The notes below the pieces were generated by a model. The model worked only from the letters and a program-made list of their open reading frames with translations, was not told where the DNA came from and ran no database searches. A DNA stretch of 64,000 nt from Desulfuromonadales bacterium (GTDB lineage Bacteria > Desulfobacterota > Desulfuromonadia > Geobacterales > Pseudopelobacteraceae), in contig DUZS01000012.1 in the NCBI GenBank assembly GCA_013349405.1, positions 1 to 64,000 on the forward strand, given 5' to 3'. This document shows, piece by piece, positions 1 through 9,969 of this stretch (within the stretch, counting starts at the first letter, position 1; every line of letters starts with the position of its first letter). Made by a program: the position numbers and the translations under genes.

Positions 1-43
1 AATCCTCAAAGACAAAACAGCAGTACTGCGATAGGAGACCACC

Positions 44-955
44 ATGAAAACACTATTAATCGGCGAATACCGCGACGGCAAACTGCTTGAATCCACCTAC
101 GAACTGCTCGGCTTTGCCGATCAACTCGGCGCTGAAAGCGCGCTGCTCCTCGTCGGCAGCGACAGCCAGCTCCCCGCCTATCCCGGCACCCTCTATCTGG
201 CCGACGCAGCAAGCTGCGGCGAATACAACCCCGACCTGCACAAACAGCTGATCCTCGACGCCGTCCAGCAGGAGAACCCTGACTACATCGTCTTCCTCCA
301 CTCCTCCTACGGCTGGGACCTCGCCCCGCGCGTCGCCGCATCGCTCAAGGTCGCTCAGATATCCGAAATCATTGCCGCTGCCGACGGCAGCTTTGAAGTC
401 GGCTGCTGCAACGCCAAAATGCGCCGCAGCGTCAAAACGAACAGCGGCACCACCGTACTGACCATCCAGGCCGGCGCCTTCCCGGTTCTGCAGCCGGGCG
501 GCTCGCCAACAATAAAAAAGCTGAGCACGACCGGCAGCAGCGCCCTTGAATTCATTGGTTATGAACCGGCCGAAAAGAAAGACGTCGACCTCGGCAAAGC
601 TGAAATAATCGTCACCGCCGGTCGCGGCATCGGCAAAAAAGACAACGTCCCGGTCATCCTGGCTCTGGCGAAAGCCCTCGGCGGCGAACTCGGCGCCAGT
701 CGTCCGGTCGTTGATGCCGGCTGGGTCGAGCACAGCCATCAGGTCGGCACCACCGGTCAGACGGTCAGCCCCAAACTCTACGTTGCCTGCGGTGTCAGTG
801 GCGCCATCCAGCATCTTGCCGGCATGAAGAAATCCGACTTCATCCTCGCCATCAACAAAGACAAGGATGCCCCGATCGGCGAAGTTGCCGATGTACTGGT
901 GGTGGCTGACGTCATGCAGTTTGTACCGGCGCTGACCGCGAAGCTGGCGAAATAG
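44..955 (+). CDS. etfA: Electron transfer flavoprotein, alpha subunit
   Basis: The 303-residue product matches EtfA in length and layout: an N-terminal nucleotide-fold domain and a C-terminal FAD domain from about residue 185. The FAD domain carries the family run [11 protein letters not shown], then [20 protein letters not shown] and the closing [10 protein letters not shown]. EtfA with EtfB takes electrons from acyl-CoA dehydrogenases and passes them to a quinone oxidoreductase. A TAGGAG ribosome site lies just before the ATG. The etfB partner of this gene should lie immediately upstream, outside the window; the etfB at 1221 belongs to the next cluster, 265 bases on. This alpha subunit lacks the ferredoxin extension found in the second EtfA at 2033. 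EtfA identity is secure; the acyl-CoA substrate served cannot be read from sequence. Confidence 0.95.
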   Translation: MKTLLIGEYRDGKLLESTYELLGFADQLGAESALLLVGSDSQLPAYPGTLYLADAASCGEYNPDLHKQLILDAVQQENPDYIVFLHSSYGWDLAPRVAASLKVAQISEIIAAADGSFEVGCCNAKMRRSVKTNSGTTVLTIQAGAFPVLQPGGSPTIKKLSTTGSSALEFIGYEPAEKKDVDLGKAEIIVTAGRGIGKKDNVPVILALAKALGGELGASRPVVDAGWVEHSHQVGTTGQTVSPKLYVACGVSGAIQHLAGMKKSDFILAINKDKDAPIGEVADVLVVADVMQFVPALTAKLAK

Positions 956-1220
956 ACGGAAGTAAAATGAAACAGTGTTTAGTGTATACAAAATTCCAGA
1001 ACGATGCCGCTTTCTTAAAACTAAATATATTTTGTTAGATTATAATAGCTTGCGTCTTGTAATGATTTTGAGGTAAGAGAGATACACCGCATAGGTAATT
1101 GCTTTTTACGACAAGGTATGATCAGTGCTATCCGGCTGCCGGTGTAATACCTGAACAGCGGCATTTCGAATAAATACGTCTGAGAAGTCTGCAGTTATCA
1201 ACCTCCCAGGAGAGGGATTC

Positions 1221-2036
1221 ATGCTGATAGTCGTCTGTATTAAACAGGTTCCGGATACAACCCAGGTCCAGATCGATCCGGTCACCAATACCCTGGTTCG
1301 CGACGGCATTCCGTTCATCGTCAACCCCTATGACACGCACGCCCTCGAAGAGGCGCTGCGCCTGAAAGACCGCTTCGGCTGCAAAGTTGCCGCCATTTCT
1401 ATGGGCCCCCCCAACGCCGAGGGGACACTGAAGAAGGCGCTGGCGCTTGGAGTTGATTACGCAATACTGCTCTCTGACCGCGTCTTCGGAGGGGCCGATA
1501 CTCTTGCAACGAGTAACGTGCTGGCTGCCGCGATAGCCAAGCTGCATACGGAGGTTGATGAAGTCGCCCTGGTGCTCTGCGGAAAACAGACCATTGACGG
1601 TGACACTGCCCAGACCGGTCCCGGCATCGCAAGCCGCCTTGACTATCAGCAATTGACGCTGGTGGACAAAATTATCGACCTTGATTTTTCTGCTCAGAAA
1701 ATTCGCGTCAGCCGCAAGCTGGAGGGACGTCATGAAATCGTCGACGCTCCTCTCCCGGCGATGCTGACAGTTGTCCGCGAGTTGAACCGGCCGCGCTACC
1801 CAAAGGTGCAGATGCGCCTCGCTGCCGCTGAGGTCGTTGTTGAAGTATGGAACAACAAGACCCTGCAGCTGGATGAACAAAAAATCGGCCTGAAAGGTTC
1901 GCCGACCTGGGTTTCCAAAATATTCTCTCCGGAGCGTGACAAGGGAGAAATTATTGGCGACGGGTACGCCGACCCGACTGGAACCGCAGCGCTGCTGATC
2001 GAAAAACTGATGGCGAAGGATATGCTCCCGTTATGA
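1221..2036 (+). CDS. etfB: Electron transfer flavoprotein, beta subunit
   Basis: The 271-residue product starts MLIVVCIKQVPDTTQV, the classic EtfB opening, and contains the family segment ALVLCGKQTIDGDTAQTGPGIASRL near residues 115-140, which binds the adenine nucleotide (AMP in classical ETFs, a second FAD in bifurcating ones). An AGGAGAG ribosome site precedes the ATG by six bases. Its stop overlaps the start of the ferredoxin-fused EtfA (ATGAG at 2033), so the two are translationally coupled, and a membrane Etf:quinone oxidoreductase follows. The 265-base gap upstream has a TATAAT-like hexamer at 1041 but no convincing -35 box. Whether this ETF is of the bifurcating type cannot be decided here. 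Confidence 0.95.
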   Translation: MLIVVCIKQVPDTTQVQIDPVTNTLVRDGIPFIVNPYDTHALEEALRLKDRFGCKVAAISMGPPNAEGTLKKALALGVDYAILLSDRVFGGADTLATSNVLAAAIAKLHTEVDEVALVLCGKQTIDGDTAQTGPGIASRLDYQQLTLVDKIIDLDFSAQKIRVSRKLEGRHEIVDAPLPAMLTVVRELNRPRYPKVQMRLAAAEVVVEVWNNKTLQLDEQKIGLKGSPTWVSKIFSPERDKGEIIGDGYADPTGTAALLIEKLMAKDMLPL

Positions 2037-3352
2037 GTGAAATTAAACCGAAAATCAAAAAACCCCGCGGCGTTGCCCGCCTGCTCGACGGCAAGTGCAT
2101 CGCCTGCGGTGCCCGCTGTCAAAGTGCCTGTCCGGTCAACTGTATCGAAATGACCGAGACCGGCGAGCCGATCATTGAAACAGCGAAATGTATCGGCTGT
2201 CTGAAATGTGTCAAAATCTGCCCGGCCGTAGCCCTGGAGATGTACTTTACCCCTGAAGAGTTGCAGATCCTCGCGGAACTGGCAGCATCTGCCGCACCGG
2301 TCGAAGAGGAGCTTGACCCCGAAGCGGCCGCTCTTGCCAGAAAACTCGCCGAATACCGCGGTGTCTGGGTTTTTGTCGAACAGACCGAAGGCGAACCGGC
2401 CAGGGTCTCCTGGGAGCTGCTCGGCGTCGGCGCCGGACTTGCGAAGACACTGGGCGTTGAACTCTGTGCCCTCGTCATTGGTGAAAAGGTTGAACACCTC
2501 TGCCACGAAGCCTTTGCCTACGGCGCAACCAAAGCCTATCTGATGGACGCCCCGGTCTACTACCATTACCGCACCGAAGCCTACGTAGAAGCCTGCTGCC
2601 ATCTGATCGACACCTACAAACCGGAAGTCATCCTCATGGGCGCCACCGGCATGGGGCGCGACCTGGCAGGGGCGATTGCCACACGGGTCGGCACCGGCCT
2701 GACCGCCGACTGCACCGGCCTCAGCATCGACGACAAACGCAACCTGATGCAGACCCGCCCCGCCTTTGGCGGCAACATCATGGCAACCATCATGTGCGAC
2801 AAATACCGTCCCCAGATGTCAACGGTTCGTCCTAACGTCATGCCGATGACGGAACGGCGCGACGGCGCCGTTGGTACGATCATCCGTGATCCGTTTACCG
2901 TGGCAGAAGAGAGCGTGCTGACCAAGGTCATCGAAATCATCCGTGACGGTCATGGCAAAAGTGCCGTTGATATCACCGGCGCTGAGTTCATTGTTTCCGG
3001 CGGTCGCGGCATGATGGGACCGGAAAACTTTGCCATGCTCAAGGAACTGGCTGACGAACTTGGTGGAGTGGTGGGCGCCTCCCGCAGCGCTGTCGATGCC
3101 GGCTGGATGCCGGGTGACCGTCAGGTCGGCCAGACCGGCAAAACGGTACGACCGAAGATCTACATCGCCTGCGGCATATCGGGTGCCATTCAGCACCTGG
3201 TCGGCATGCAGGATTCAGACATGGTTATCGCTATCAACCGCGACAGCAGTGCGCCGATCTTTGAAGTTGCCACCTACGGCATTGTCGGCGACCTGTTCCA
3301 GATTGTTCCGGCGATTACAGCGAAAATCAGGGAAATGAAACAACATAATTGA
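2033..3352 (+). CDS. etfA: EtfA fused to an N-terminal 4Fe-4S ferredoxin domain
   Basis: The 439-residue product is about 110 residues longer than ordinary EtfA because of an N-terminal ferredoxin domain. Its cysteines are at residues 22, 25, 29, 33 and 37 and at 53, 56, 59 and 63; the first set has an extra residue in the usual spacing (CIACGARCQSACP) and the second is normal (CIGCLKCVKICP). The EtfA part follows and ends with the FAD-binding run ASRSAVDAGW and a GQTGKTVRPKIYIACG block. Fe-S-fused EtfA proteins occur in anaerobes and probably wire the flavin to an iron-sulphur partner. Here the gene sits between etfB (4-base overlap) and a membrane Fe-S oxidoreductase nine bases downstream, so the three likely act as one electron path to menaquinone. 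Confidence 0.93.
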   Translation: MSEIKPKIKKPRGVARLLDGKCIACGARCQSACPVNCIEMTETGEPIIETAKCIGCLKCVKICPAVALEMYFTPEELQILAELAASAAPVEEELDPEAAALARKLAEYRGVWVFVEQTEGEPARVSWELLGVGAGLAKTLGVELCALVIGEKVEHLCHEAFAYGATKAYLMDAPVYYHYRTEAYVEACCHLIDTYKPEVILMGATGMGRDLAGAIATRVGTGLTADCTGLSIDDKRNLMQTRPAFGGNIMATIMCDKYRPQMSTVRPNVMPMTERRDGAVGTIIRDPFTVAEESVLTKVIEIIRDGHGKSAVDITGAEFIVSGGRGMMGPENFAMLKELADELGGVVGASRSAVDAGWMPGDRQVGQTGKTVRPKIYIACGISGAIQHLVGMQDSDMVIAINRDSSAPIFEVATYGIVGDLFQIVPAITAKIREMKQHN

Positions 3353-3361
3353 GGTTTTAAC

Positions 3362-5359
3362 ATGACACCAAATCCGTACCTATTCGCTCCGCTCCTGTTC
3401 GCCTCTCTGGCCGTTTTTGCCCTGGCCTGCTGGAAACGCCTGAGCCTGATTTCACTTGGCAAGCCGGAACAGCGCTGCGACAGCCTTGGTGCCCGCTTCA
3501 ATGATATGCTGCTCTATGCGTTTGGCCAGAAACGGGTGCTTGCAAAACCTTTCGGCATTAACCACTTCGTCATTTTCTGGTCATTTCTGATACTGCTGAT
3601 AGCAAACACCGAGTTCATACTCAATGGGCTTTTCCCGCACTCGATCAAGCTCATCATGCTTCCCTTTGAGCTGTATGTACCGCTTGCCTTCATGATAGAT
3701 ATTGCCTCTCTGCTCGCCCTTGCTGCGGTAACAGTGGCTGCCGTGAGACGGCTTGTTGCGCCTCCGTTTCCCGAAGCGCGCACTCCGGAGGCCTTTTTCA
3801 TCCTGACTCTTATCGCCACTCTGATGCTCGCCTCCTTTGCTCTCAATGCATCGGAGCTTGCGGCATTCATGCTGAAATCGGGGGCGGATCCGGCCTCGTT
3901 TCTGGCGGAAGCACGTAAAGTTATGCCTGTATCCGGGCTTCTTGCCGGCCTGTTGCCGTCATTGCAGCTCGGTACAATCCACGCTGTTGCCTGGTGGGCT
4001 CACGCGCTTGCGCTGATGGCATTTATCTGTTATCTGCCGAACAGCAAGCACATGCATATCCTCACCGCCATCCCGAACTGTTTTTTTCAACGCCTCGAAA
4101 AGCCGAATACCCAGCCGCGAGAAGATTTTGCCATCGGCAATACCTTCGGTGTCGACCGGGTTGACCGCTATAGCTGGAAGGATCTGCTCGACTCTTTTTC
4201 CTGTACGGAATGCGGTCGCTGCCAGAAGGTCTGCCCTGCCAGCATCACCGGTAAGCCGCTCAATCCGCGTGCCGTTATCCATGATATCAAGGTCAACCTG
4301 CTGGAGAACGGTAATGCCCTTAAAAATGGGACTGCTCCGCGGGTGCCGCTGATAGGCGAACATGGTGAAGGGAGTGTCTCGGAAGAATCAATCTGGGGCT
4401 GTACCACCTGTGGCGCCTGCATGGAAGCCTGCCCGGTCTTTATCGAGCAGATGCCGAAAATTATCGAACTGCGCCGTCACCTCGTCGAGAGTGAAGCAAA
4501 ATTCCCGGAAGAGCTGCTGAACCTTTTCGAAAACATGGAGGGGCGCAGCAACCCCTGGGGCATTGCGCCGTCAGAGCGTGCCAAGTGGTGCAACCAGCTC
4601 AATGTCAAACCCTTCGACAAAGATACGACCGAATATCTGTTTTATGTCGGCTGTGCCGGCTCCTTCGATTCACGGGCGAAGCATGTCAGCGTTGCGTTGA
4701 CGCAGCTGCTCGACAAAGCGGGCATTTCATGGGGTATTCTCGGCAAGGATGAAAAGTGCTGCGGCGACAGTGTGCGCAGGCTCGGGAACGAATTCGTCTT
4801 CGACAAGATGGCCAGGGAAAATGTCACCATGTTCATTGAGCGCGGTGTCACCAAAGTAATTACCCAATGTCCGCACTGCTTTACAACGCTGAAAAATGAC
4901 TATCGCCAGTATGGACTTGAACTGGAAGTCATTCATCACAGCGAGCTGCTGCGTAATCTCGTTCGGGATGGCCGGCTGACCGTCGACAAAGCGACGACGG
5001 AGATGGGCGCAACCGTTTTTCACGACTCCTGTTATCTGGGCCGGCATAACGACGTCTACGAAGCTCCGCGCGAAGCGCTGGCAGCCGCGACCGGCGCGGC
5101 TCCGGTCGAGATGGAGCGTAATCGTAACAATGCCTTCTGCTGCGGCGCCGGCGGCGGCAGGATGTGGATGGAAGAGCATGTCGGTGAGCGCATCAATATC
5201 ACGCGTGTCAAAGAGGCGCTTGAGCAGAAGCCGGATACCATCTGTGTCGCCTGTCCGTACTGCATGACCATGTTTGAAGATGGCCTCAAAGATGTCAAGG
5301 CTGATAACGTCAGAGTGCGTGATGTCGCCGAGGTTATGGCTGAAGCGATACTGCGCTGA
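3362..5359 (+). CDS. Membrane Etf:(methyl)menaquinone oxidoreductase, FixX/HdrD-like Fe-S protein
   Basis: The 665-residue product has an N-terminal membrane part of several hydrophobic segments (about residues 5-240), resembling a heme b-binding NarI-like domain. Two 4Fe-4S motifs follow, CTECGRCQKVCP near residue 281 and CTTCGACMEACP near 347. Two CCG domains come last (CCGDS near 466, FCCGAGGG near 593), as in heterodisulphide reductase subunit D. This order is that of the DUF224-type Etf:methylmenaquinone oxidoreductases described in Geobacter and syntrophic fatty-acid oxidisers. It would sit in the inner membrane and pass electrons from EtfAB to menaquinone during beta-oxidation of acyl-CoAs. 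It directly follows the ferredoxin-fused etfA, which supports the pairing. The family is clear; the quinone partner is inferred. Confidence 0.88.
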   Translation: MTPNPYLFAPLLFASLAVFALACWKRLSLISLGKPEQRCDSLGARFNDMLLYAFGQKRVLAKPFGINHFVIFWSFLILLIANTEFILNGLFPHSIKLIMLPFELYVPLAFMIDIASLLALAAVTVAAVRRLVAPPFPEARTPEAFFILTLIATLMLASFALNASELAAFMLKSGADPASFLAEARKVMPVSGLLAGLLPSLQLGTIHAVAWWAHALALMAFICYLPNSKHMHILTAIPNCFFQRLEKPNTQPREDFAIGNTFGVDRVDRYSWKDLLDSFSCTECGRCQKVCPASITGKPLNPRAVIHDIKVNLLENGNALKNGTAPRVPLIGEHGEGSVSEESIWGCTTCGACMEACPVFIEQMPKIIELRRHLVESEAKFPEELLNLFENMEGRSNPWGIAPSERAKWCNQLNVKPFDKDTTEYLFYVGCAGSFDSRAKHVSVALTQLLDKAGISWGILGKDEKCCGDSVRRLGNEFVFDKMARENVTMFIERGVTKVITQCPHCFTTLKNDYRQYGLELEVIHHSELLRNLVRDGRLTVDKATTEMGATVFHDSCYLGRHNDVYEAPREALAAATGAAPVEMERNRNNAFCCGAGGGRMWMEEHVGERINITRVKEALEQKPDTICVACPYCMTMFEDGLKDVKADNVRVRDVAEVMAEAILR

Positions 5360-5376
5360 AAAGGACATGAATCAAA

Positions 5377-5410
5377 GAAACCGGGCACCATTATGTGGCT
5401 GTCCGGTTTC
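5377..5410 (+). terminator. Hairpin after the etf operon
   Basis: GAAACCGG at 5377-5384 pairs with CCGGTTTC at 5403-5410, with partial pairing inside the loop. It lies 18 bases after the oxidoreductase stop. No T-run follows, so it may be a weak or Rho-assisted terminator or an mRNA-stabilising stem. Confidence 0.4.
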
Positions 5411-5580
5411 ATTGTCCCTAAAAAATGCCCCCCCCCGCGTCACCCTCATGACCAACGCCTCCGGAAGCATAATCTCTCAATGAAAAGTATTTTTCAGAAC
5501 TCCTATATAGTGCTTTTTTTTTAGCCATCGGTATGCTATTTAATCGAAACTAAATTTTAATACCTCATCGGGGAGGCATC

Positions 5581-7428
5581 ATGAGCAACCAAGGCAAAAA
5601 TGAGCAACTGACCAAGTGGGTAGCAGAAGCCGCAGCATTGTGTGAGCCTGAAACGATCCATTGGTGCGATGGTTCGCAGGAAGAGTACGATACGCTCTGT
5701 AATAATCTGGTCGCGAGCGGCACTTTCAAAAAGCTGAATCAGGAAAAACGCCCGAACAGTTATCTGGCATGGTCTGATCCAGGTGACGTTGCCCGTGTTG
5801 AAGACCGCACCTACATCTGCAGTATTTCCAAGCAGGATGCCGGTCCGACCAACAACTGGATGCACCCCAAGGAGATGAAGGAAACCCTGAACAAGCTCTT
5901 CAAAGGCTGCATGAAGGGTCGCACCATGTACGTCATTCCGTTCAGCATGGGCCCTCTCGGCTCGCCGATTGCCAAAATCGGCGTTGAAATATCAGACTCT
6001 CCCTACGTTGCCGTCAATATGCGTATCATGACCCGCATGGGCAAGGCCGTTCTCGAAGTGCTCGGCAATGGCGAGTTTGTCCCTTGCCTCCATTCGGTCG
6101 GTGCTCCGCTTGAACCGGGCCAGAAAGACGTGCCGTGGCCCTGCAACAAGGAAAAATACATTGTCCACTTTCCCGAAGAGCGTGCAATCTGGTCGTTCGG
6201 AAGCGGTTACGGCGGTAACGCCCTGCTGGGGAAAAAGTGCCTTGCGCTCCGCATCGCTTCCAAAATTGCCAAGGATGAAGGATGGTTGGCTGAGCATATG
6301 CTTATTTTAGGCATTGAATCCCCGGAAGGTGAAAAGACCTACCTCGGCGCTGCGTTCCCGAGCGCCTGCGGCAAGACCAATCTGGCGATGCTGGTTCCGC
6401 CCGAAAGCTTTTCCCAAAACGGCTGGAAAATAACGACTGTTGGTGATGACATCGCCTGGATCAAGCCGGGACCTGACGGCAGACTGTATGCGATCAATCC
6501 GGAATACGGATTCTTCGGAGTTGCGCCCGGTACCTCGGACAAAACCAATCCGAATGCCATGATTTCCTGCGCTTCCAATTCAATTTTCACCAATGTGGCA
6601 TTAACGCCGGATGGCGATGTCTGGTGGGAAGGGATGACGGAGGCAAAACCACACCTTCTGACCGACTGGCAGGGCAACAAATGGACGCCTGATTGCGGCA
6701 GAAATGCAGCACATCCCAACTCCCGCTTCACCTCGCCTGCCGGGCAATGCCCCTCAATCGACCCGGAATGGGAAAATCCTGCCGGCGTGCCGATGGCAGC
6801 CTTTGTCTTCGGCGGCCGTCGCAATACGGTAATCCCTCTGGTATATCAGGCGTTCAACTGGAGTTTCGGCGTTTATATGGCAGCCACCATGGGTTCCGAG
6901 ACGACCGCCGCAGCGGTCGGTGCCACCGGTGCCGTACGGCGTGACCCGTTTGCCATGCTGCCGTTCTGCGGGTATCATGTCGCTGATTATTTCGCACACT
7001 GGTTACAGGTAGGGCGGACGACCCCCGTGCCACCACGAATCTTCAGTGTCAACTGGTTCCGTAAAGACGAAAACGGCAACTTCCTCTGGCCTGGCTACGG
7101 GGAAAATATGCGCATCCTGAAATGGGTCGTTGAGCGGGTTAACGGTAATGCCGCAGCGGTGGAAAGCCCGCTCGGATGGATGCCGAAATACGAAGATCTT
7201 GATTGGACAGGCCTGGACAGTGTCACCCGCGATCAGTTTTACGAGCTGATGTCGGTCGACCGCAATGCCTGGAAGGATGAACTCGTTTCTCACGAAGAGT
7301 TGTTTGTTAAAATGTATGATCGTCTGCCGAAAGAGTTTTCACACATCCGTGAACTGATTCTGTCAGGTGTGTGGCGATCACCGGAACATTGGGAGCAGTT
7401 TCACCCTTCAACAGATCAGAACAGTTAA
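5581..7428 (+). CDS. pckG: Phosphoenolpyruvate carboxykinase (GTP)
   Basis: The 615-residue product has the length and motifs of GTP-dependent PEP carboxykinase (EC 4.1.1.32). These include the kinase loop [12 protein letters not shown] near residues 260-271, whose Cys is the reactive cysteine of the GTP class, and the block GDDIAWI shortly after, where Asp residues bind manganese. The enzyme interconverts oxaloacetate and PEP in the cytoplasm, linking the TCA cycle to gluconeogenesis; this suits an acetate oxidiser. A GGGGAGG ribosome site stands six bases before the ATG. The gene is monocistronic, bounded by the hairpin after the etf operon and by a strong terminator at 7460. ATP-type PckA has a different fold signature and is excluded. 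Confidence 0.97.
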   Translation: MSNQGKNEQLTKWVAEAAALCEPETIHWCDGSQEEYDTLCNNLVASGTFKKLNQEKRPNSYLAWSDPGDVARVEDRTYICSISKQDAGPTNNWMHPKEMKETLNKLFKGCMKGRTMYVIPFSMGPLGSPIAKIGVEISDSPYVAVNMRIMTRMGKAVLEVLGNGEFVPCLHSVGAPLEPGQKDVPWPCNKEKYIVHFPEERAIWSFGSGYGGNALLGKKCLALRIASKIAKDEGWLAEHMLILGIESPEGEKTYLGAAFPSACGKTNLAMLVPPESFSQNGWKITTVGDDIAWIKPGPDGRLYAINPEYGFFGVAPGTSDKTNPNAMISCASNSIFTNVALTPDGDVWWEGMTEAKPHLLTDWQGNKWTPDCGRNAAHPNSRFTSPAGQCPSIDPEWENPAGVPMAAFVFGGRRNTVIPLVYQAFNWSFGVYMAATMGSETTAAAVGATGAVRRDPFAMLPFCGYHVADYFAHWLQVGRTTPVPPRIFSVNWFRKDENGNFLWPGYGENMRILKWVVERVNGNAAAVESPLGWMPKYEDLDWTGLDSVTRDQFYELMSVDRNAWKDELVSHEELFVKMYDRLPKEFSHIRELILSGVWRSPEHWEQFHPSTDQNS

Positions 7429-7459
7429 TTTCACGGTAACTGCATCTTGAATCGTAAAA

Positions 7460-7487
7460 GGGCACTGCGTCGGCGGTGCCCTTTTTT
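7460..7487. terminator. Terminator between pckG and hypA
   Basis: GGGCAC (7460-7465) pairs with GTGCCC (7476-7481) and six T residues follow. It ends pckG on the plus strand; AAAA before the left arm also gives it some use for the convergent hypA, whose TAA stop lies in the T-run. Confidence 0.85.
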
Positions 7488-7821
7488 AGTCGTCCACCTC
7501 GATTTCTCTCACGCGCAGCTCTTCGCCAGACACGATGGTGACTCTATTGCTTCCGCACTGTTCGCACGAACCATAAAGTTCTGTGAGTGGCGTCTCCTCA
7601 CGGCAATCAAGACACTGTCCCTTACCGGGGATCCTGATGATGTTCAGCCTGGCTCCCTCCAGCAGGGTCTCCCGGGAGCAGGCGTCAAAGCAGAATGCGA
7701 TCGCTTCCGGTACAACACTGCTCAGGACTCCAATTTCAATGTCGAGTGAAGTGACACGCCGTCCCCCGGCATGATCAAGGCAGAGTTCAATAATTCCCTG
7801 AGTAATAGACATTTCATGCAT
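7486..7821 (-). CDS. hypA: Hydrogenase nickel-insertion protein HypA
   Basis: The 111-residue product begins MHEMSITQGII, the hallmark of HypA, where His2 is the nickel ligand. It carries two zinc CXXC motifs, CLDC near residue 70 and CEQC near 88. HypA with HypB delivers nickel to the large subunit of NiFe hydrogenases. The length fits the family (about 113-118 residues). The gene stands alone between pckG and a small lipoprotein gene, so the rest of the hyp operon must be elsewhere. Confidence 0.93.
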   Translation of the reverse strand: MHEMSITQGIIELCLDHAGGRRVTSLDIEIGVLSSVVPEAIAFCFDACSRETLLEGARLNIIRIPGKGQCLDCREETPLTELYGSCEQCGSNRVTIVSGEELRVREIEVDD

Positions 7822-7843
7822 GGCTTCTCCTGTTGACCATAAA

Positions 7844-7877
7844 AAAAGCCTGCGAGGCTGAAACCCCGCAGGCTTTT
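7844..7877 (-). terminator. Terminator of the small lipoprotein gene
   Basis: AAAAGCCTGCG (7844-7854) and CGCAGGCTTTT (7867-7877) form an 11-bp stem. Read on the minus strand it is followed by a seven-base T-run (7841-7847), a textbook intrinsic terminator 26 bases after the lipoprotein stop. Confidence 0.9.
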
Positions 7878-7902
7878 ATGCACTCCCCTGAGGGAAAGCA
7901 AA

Positions 7903-8100
7903 TTACTTCTTAGGAGCTTCCGGAGCAGCTGCAGGAGCAGCAGCAGGTGCAGCGCCACTCTTTGCGGTCATCGGAGCCTGAACAGGCTTCGGTGCCTCAA
8001 CAGCAGGTGCAGGTGCAGGTGCTTCTTCTTTTTTCTTGCAGCCAGCTGCGAAAACAGTTGCAAGTGCCAGTACGAGTGTCAAGGAGATCAGCTTTTTCAT
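7903..8100 (-). CDS. Small Ala/Pro-rich lipoprotein
   Basis: The 65-residue product starts MKKLISLTLVLALATVFAAGC, a lipoprotein signal whose lipobox cysteine is residue 21. KKKEE and a low-complexity Ala/Pro tail follow (repeats such as APAPAPA and AAPAAAPAAAPEAPKK). The start was placed at MKK because it gives an immediate signal peptide and has an AGAGGTAAC ribosome site. The mature protein is a short, flexible tether with no fold. It has its own strong terminator. Function is unknown; similar Ala/Pro-rich small lipoproteins are common in delta-type proteobacteria. Confidence 0.8.
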   Translation of the reverse strand: MKKLISLTLVLALATVFAAGCKKKEEAPAPAPAVEAPKPVQAPMTAKSGAAPAAAPAAAPEAPKK

Positions 8101-8221
8101 GTGTGTTACCTCTTTCTTTTGTGAGTTTACCATTTGAACGCAATGCGCATGGTTTCTAAATCGACCTAGGAATATACGCATATTATTGAGAGAGTCAAGT
8201 CTTTTATTGCATAGCTTTGAT

Positions 8222-8662
8222 TTATTGGCCTTGATTGGCGCCCTGCATGTCATTTTCTAAAGCGCACATAAGCTTTTTAAGGTCAAGTTGAATGGCTGTG
8301 CCTTCAATAATGGTAAGCGTACTTTGTGCAAAGACGCTATCCGGAGGTGAGCTGAAGGAAACTTCTTCTTCGCAAGCGATTCTTATTATTGAATCGACAA
8401 GAAAAGCAAGTGAGGCCACCTCCTGCCTGAGTACAACTATTTTACCGGGCTGGTGTTGTTGGCGAAGACCAAGGAAACGTGACAGTATCATTGCCGCAAC
8501 AATGTCTCCGTGAAAACTCAAAACGCCCGCATAGTATGCTGGAGCAAGCGGTATCGGCCACATCTGCGGGGGATCGGCGACCTCAGCCACATCGGCAACA
8601 TCCAGCGCGTACAGCGAATCCTGAAGTGAAAAAACAAGAAATTTTCTGTTACTGTTGTTCAT
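8222..8662 (-). CDS. cheW: CheW-like chemotaxis adaptor
   Basis: The 146-residue product is a single CheW domain: an opening strand RKFLVFSLQDSLYALDVADVAEV, then YYAGVLSFHGDIVAAMILSRFLGL in place of the usual 'G-x-x-N-x-R-G' segment, and a C-terminal strand ending in LDLKKLM. CheW couples receptors to the CheA kinase. The start at 8662 lies 11 bases after the stop of the receptor gene, so the two are co-transcribed. The surface motif 'NLRG' of classical CheW reads SFHG here, so receptor or kinase contacts may differ. No cheA is present in the window. Confidence 0.82.
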   Translation of the reverse strand: MNNSNRKFLVFSLQDSLYALDVADVAEVADPPQMWPIPLAPAYYAGVLSFHGDIVAAMILSRFLGLRQQHQPGKIVVLRQEVASLAFLVDSIIRIACEEEVSFSSPPDSVFAQSTLTIIEGTAIQLDLKKLMCALENDMQGANQGQ

Positions 8663-8672
8663 ACTGTTCAAA

Positions 8673-9938
8673 TTACCCGTGATCGACCTGAAAACGTTCC
8701 ACGACAGCCATGAGCTCTTCCGCAAGATGGGCAAGCTCTTTCGTCGCGAGTGCCATGTCCTGCATCGCGGCAAGCTGTTCTTCGGTTGCGGCAGAAACCT
8801 GCTCGGTGGAAGCAGCGTTGTCGTCGGCCAAGCGAGCAATTTCGTCAATTGCTGTTACCATTTTTTCCGAGCCATCTTTCTGCATCAGGGAAAGATCGGC
8901 AATGCTGGAGGCTTTACGTTCAGTATCAAGGACTGTTTTGAGTATTTCCTGGAAAGCAGTGGCGGTTACATCGACATTTTTTTTCCCCTCTTTGATGCTT
9001 CGTGAGCTTTCAACGATTGCTTCAAGGACCTTGTGGCTCTCTTCACGGAGAGTCTCGATCATGTCGTTGATGTCGGAAGCGGATTGAGCAGAACCATCGG
9101 CCAGTTTGCGCACTTCTTCGGCGACCACCGCAAAACCTTTGCCGTATTCTCCCGCTCTGGCGGCCTCAATCGAAGCATTCAGGGCAAGAAGGTTCGTCTG
9201 ACGGGCAATGTTTCCGATGCAGTCAGCAACTTTACCGACCTTCTGGAGCTTGCTGTTAAAGGTATCGAACTGCTTACCGATCGACTCCTGCGCGGCAAAA
9301 AATTCTTTCATTCTCTCCAGAGACTCATTCGCCAAGGCGCCACCGTGCTGTGCGGTCATACTTGTTTCCCGTGCCGTTTTTGCCGTCTCATGGGCGCGTG
9401 TGGCAACCATTTCAATTGAAATTGCCATTTCACGAATGGTTTTTGCCCCCTTTTCAACCAACTCGGCCTGGGTTTCCGCACCGCGGGAAATCTGTTCAAT
9501 TGCCTGCGCAACCTCTTCAGTCGAAGCATTAATTTCCAGAGCCGTTGAGCTTAACTCCCGGGCAGAATCGGACAGCTGGCCGGAAGTTCTTTTTATGTGG
9601 CGAATCAGGTCGCGCAGATTCTGCAGCATCAAATTGATCAAGGCCGCAAGTTCGTGGCTTTCGTCCGGAACCGCTGATGGCCGTATGGCAACGTCTCTGG
9701 TCAGATCGCCACGGCTTATGGATTCAGCCGAATCGGTCAGAATCCCAAAATTAGCGGTAAAGCCTTTTGAAAAAATCCATCCAAGGATCAAGCCTATCGT
9801 CAGGGCAACTACATAGCCAAGAATGACACTGATCTCTGCTGAATAACCGAGCAATTCTACCAGGCGGGGACTGAATGCGACAACTGCAACCACTACGACG
9901 AAACCGATGATAAATTTATAGCCTATAGGAATACGCAT
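8673..9938 (-). CDS. Methyl-accepting chemotaxis protein without a periplasmic sensor
   Basis: The 421-residue product has two hydrophobic segments close together (about residues 8-24 and 35-56), with no room for a periplasmic ligand domain. A HAMP-like stretch follows ([20 protein letters not shown]) and then a long coiled-coil signalling domain. The tip is [20 protein letters not shown] followed by [17 protein letters not shown], typical of MCPs. It probably senses something at the membrane or inside the cell. GGAGGGTAGAGC precedes the ATG. It lies in a cheR-mcp-cheW order with short gaps, suggesting a dedicated receptor module whose methylation is done by the neighbouring CheR. Confidence 0.92.
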   Translation of the reverse strand: MRIPIGYKFIIGFVVVVAVVAFSPRLVELLGYSAEISVILGYVVALTIGLILGWIFSKGFTANFGILTDSAESISRGDLTRDVAIRPSAVPDESHELAALINLMLQNLRDLIRHIKRTSGQLSDSARELSSTALEINASTEEVAQAIEQISRGAETQAELVEKGAKTIREMAISIEMVATRAHETAKTARETSMTAQHGGALANESLERMKEFFAAQESIGKQFDTFNSKLQKVGKVADCIGNIARQTNLLALNASIEAARAGEYGKGFAVVAEEVRKLADGSAQSASDINDMIETLREESHKVLEAIVESSRSIKEGKKNVDVTATAFQEILKTVLDTERKASSIADLSLMQKDGSEKMVTAIDEIARLADDNAASTEQVSAATEEQLAAMQDMALATKELAHLAEELMAVVERFQVDHG

Positions 9939-9969
9939 GCTCTACCCTCCATAAATATGCAATGATTCG

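Noticed and set aside
56-991. Long open frame on the minus strand opposite etfA, and similar long antisense frames opposite etfB, pckG, amtB and others
   Set aside because: They mirror the codon pattern of GC-rich genes, have no ribosome site and no family match; the sense genes are certain.
7903-8253. A longer 116-residue form of the small lipoprotein
   Set aside because: The extra N-terminus has no signal and would bury the lipoprotein signal; the MKK start is far better.
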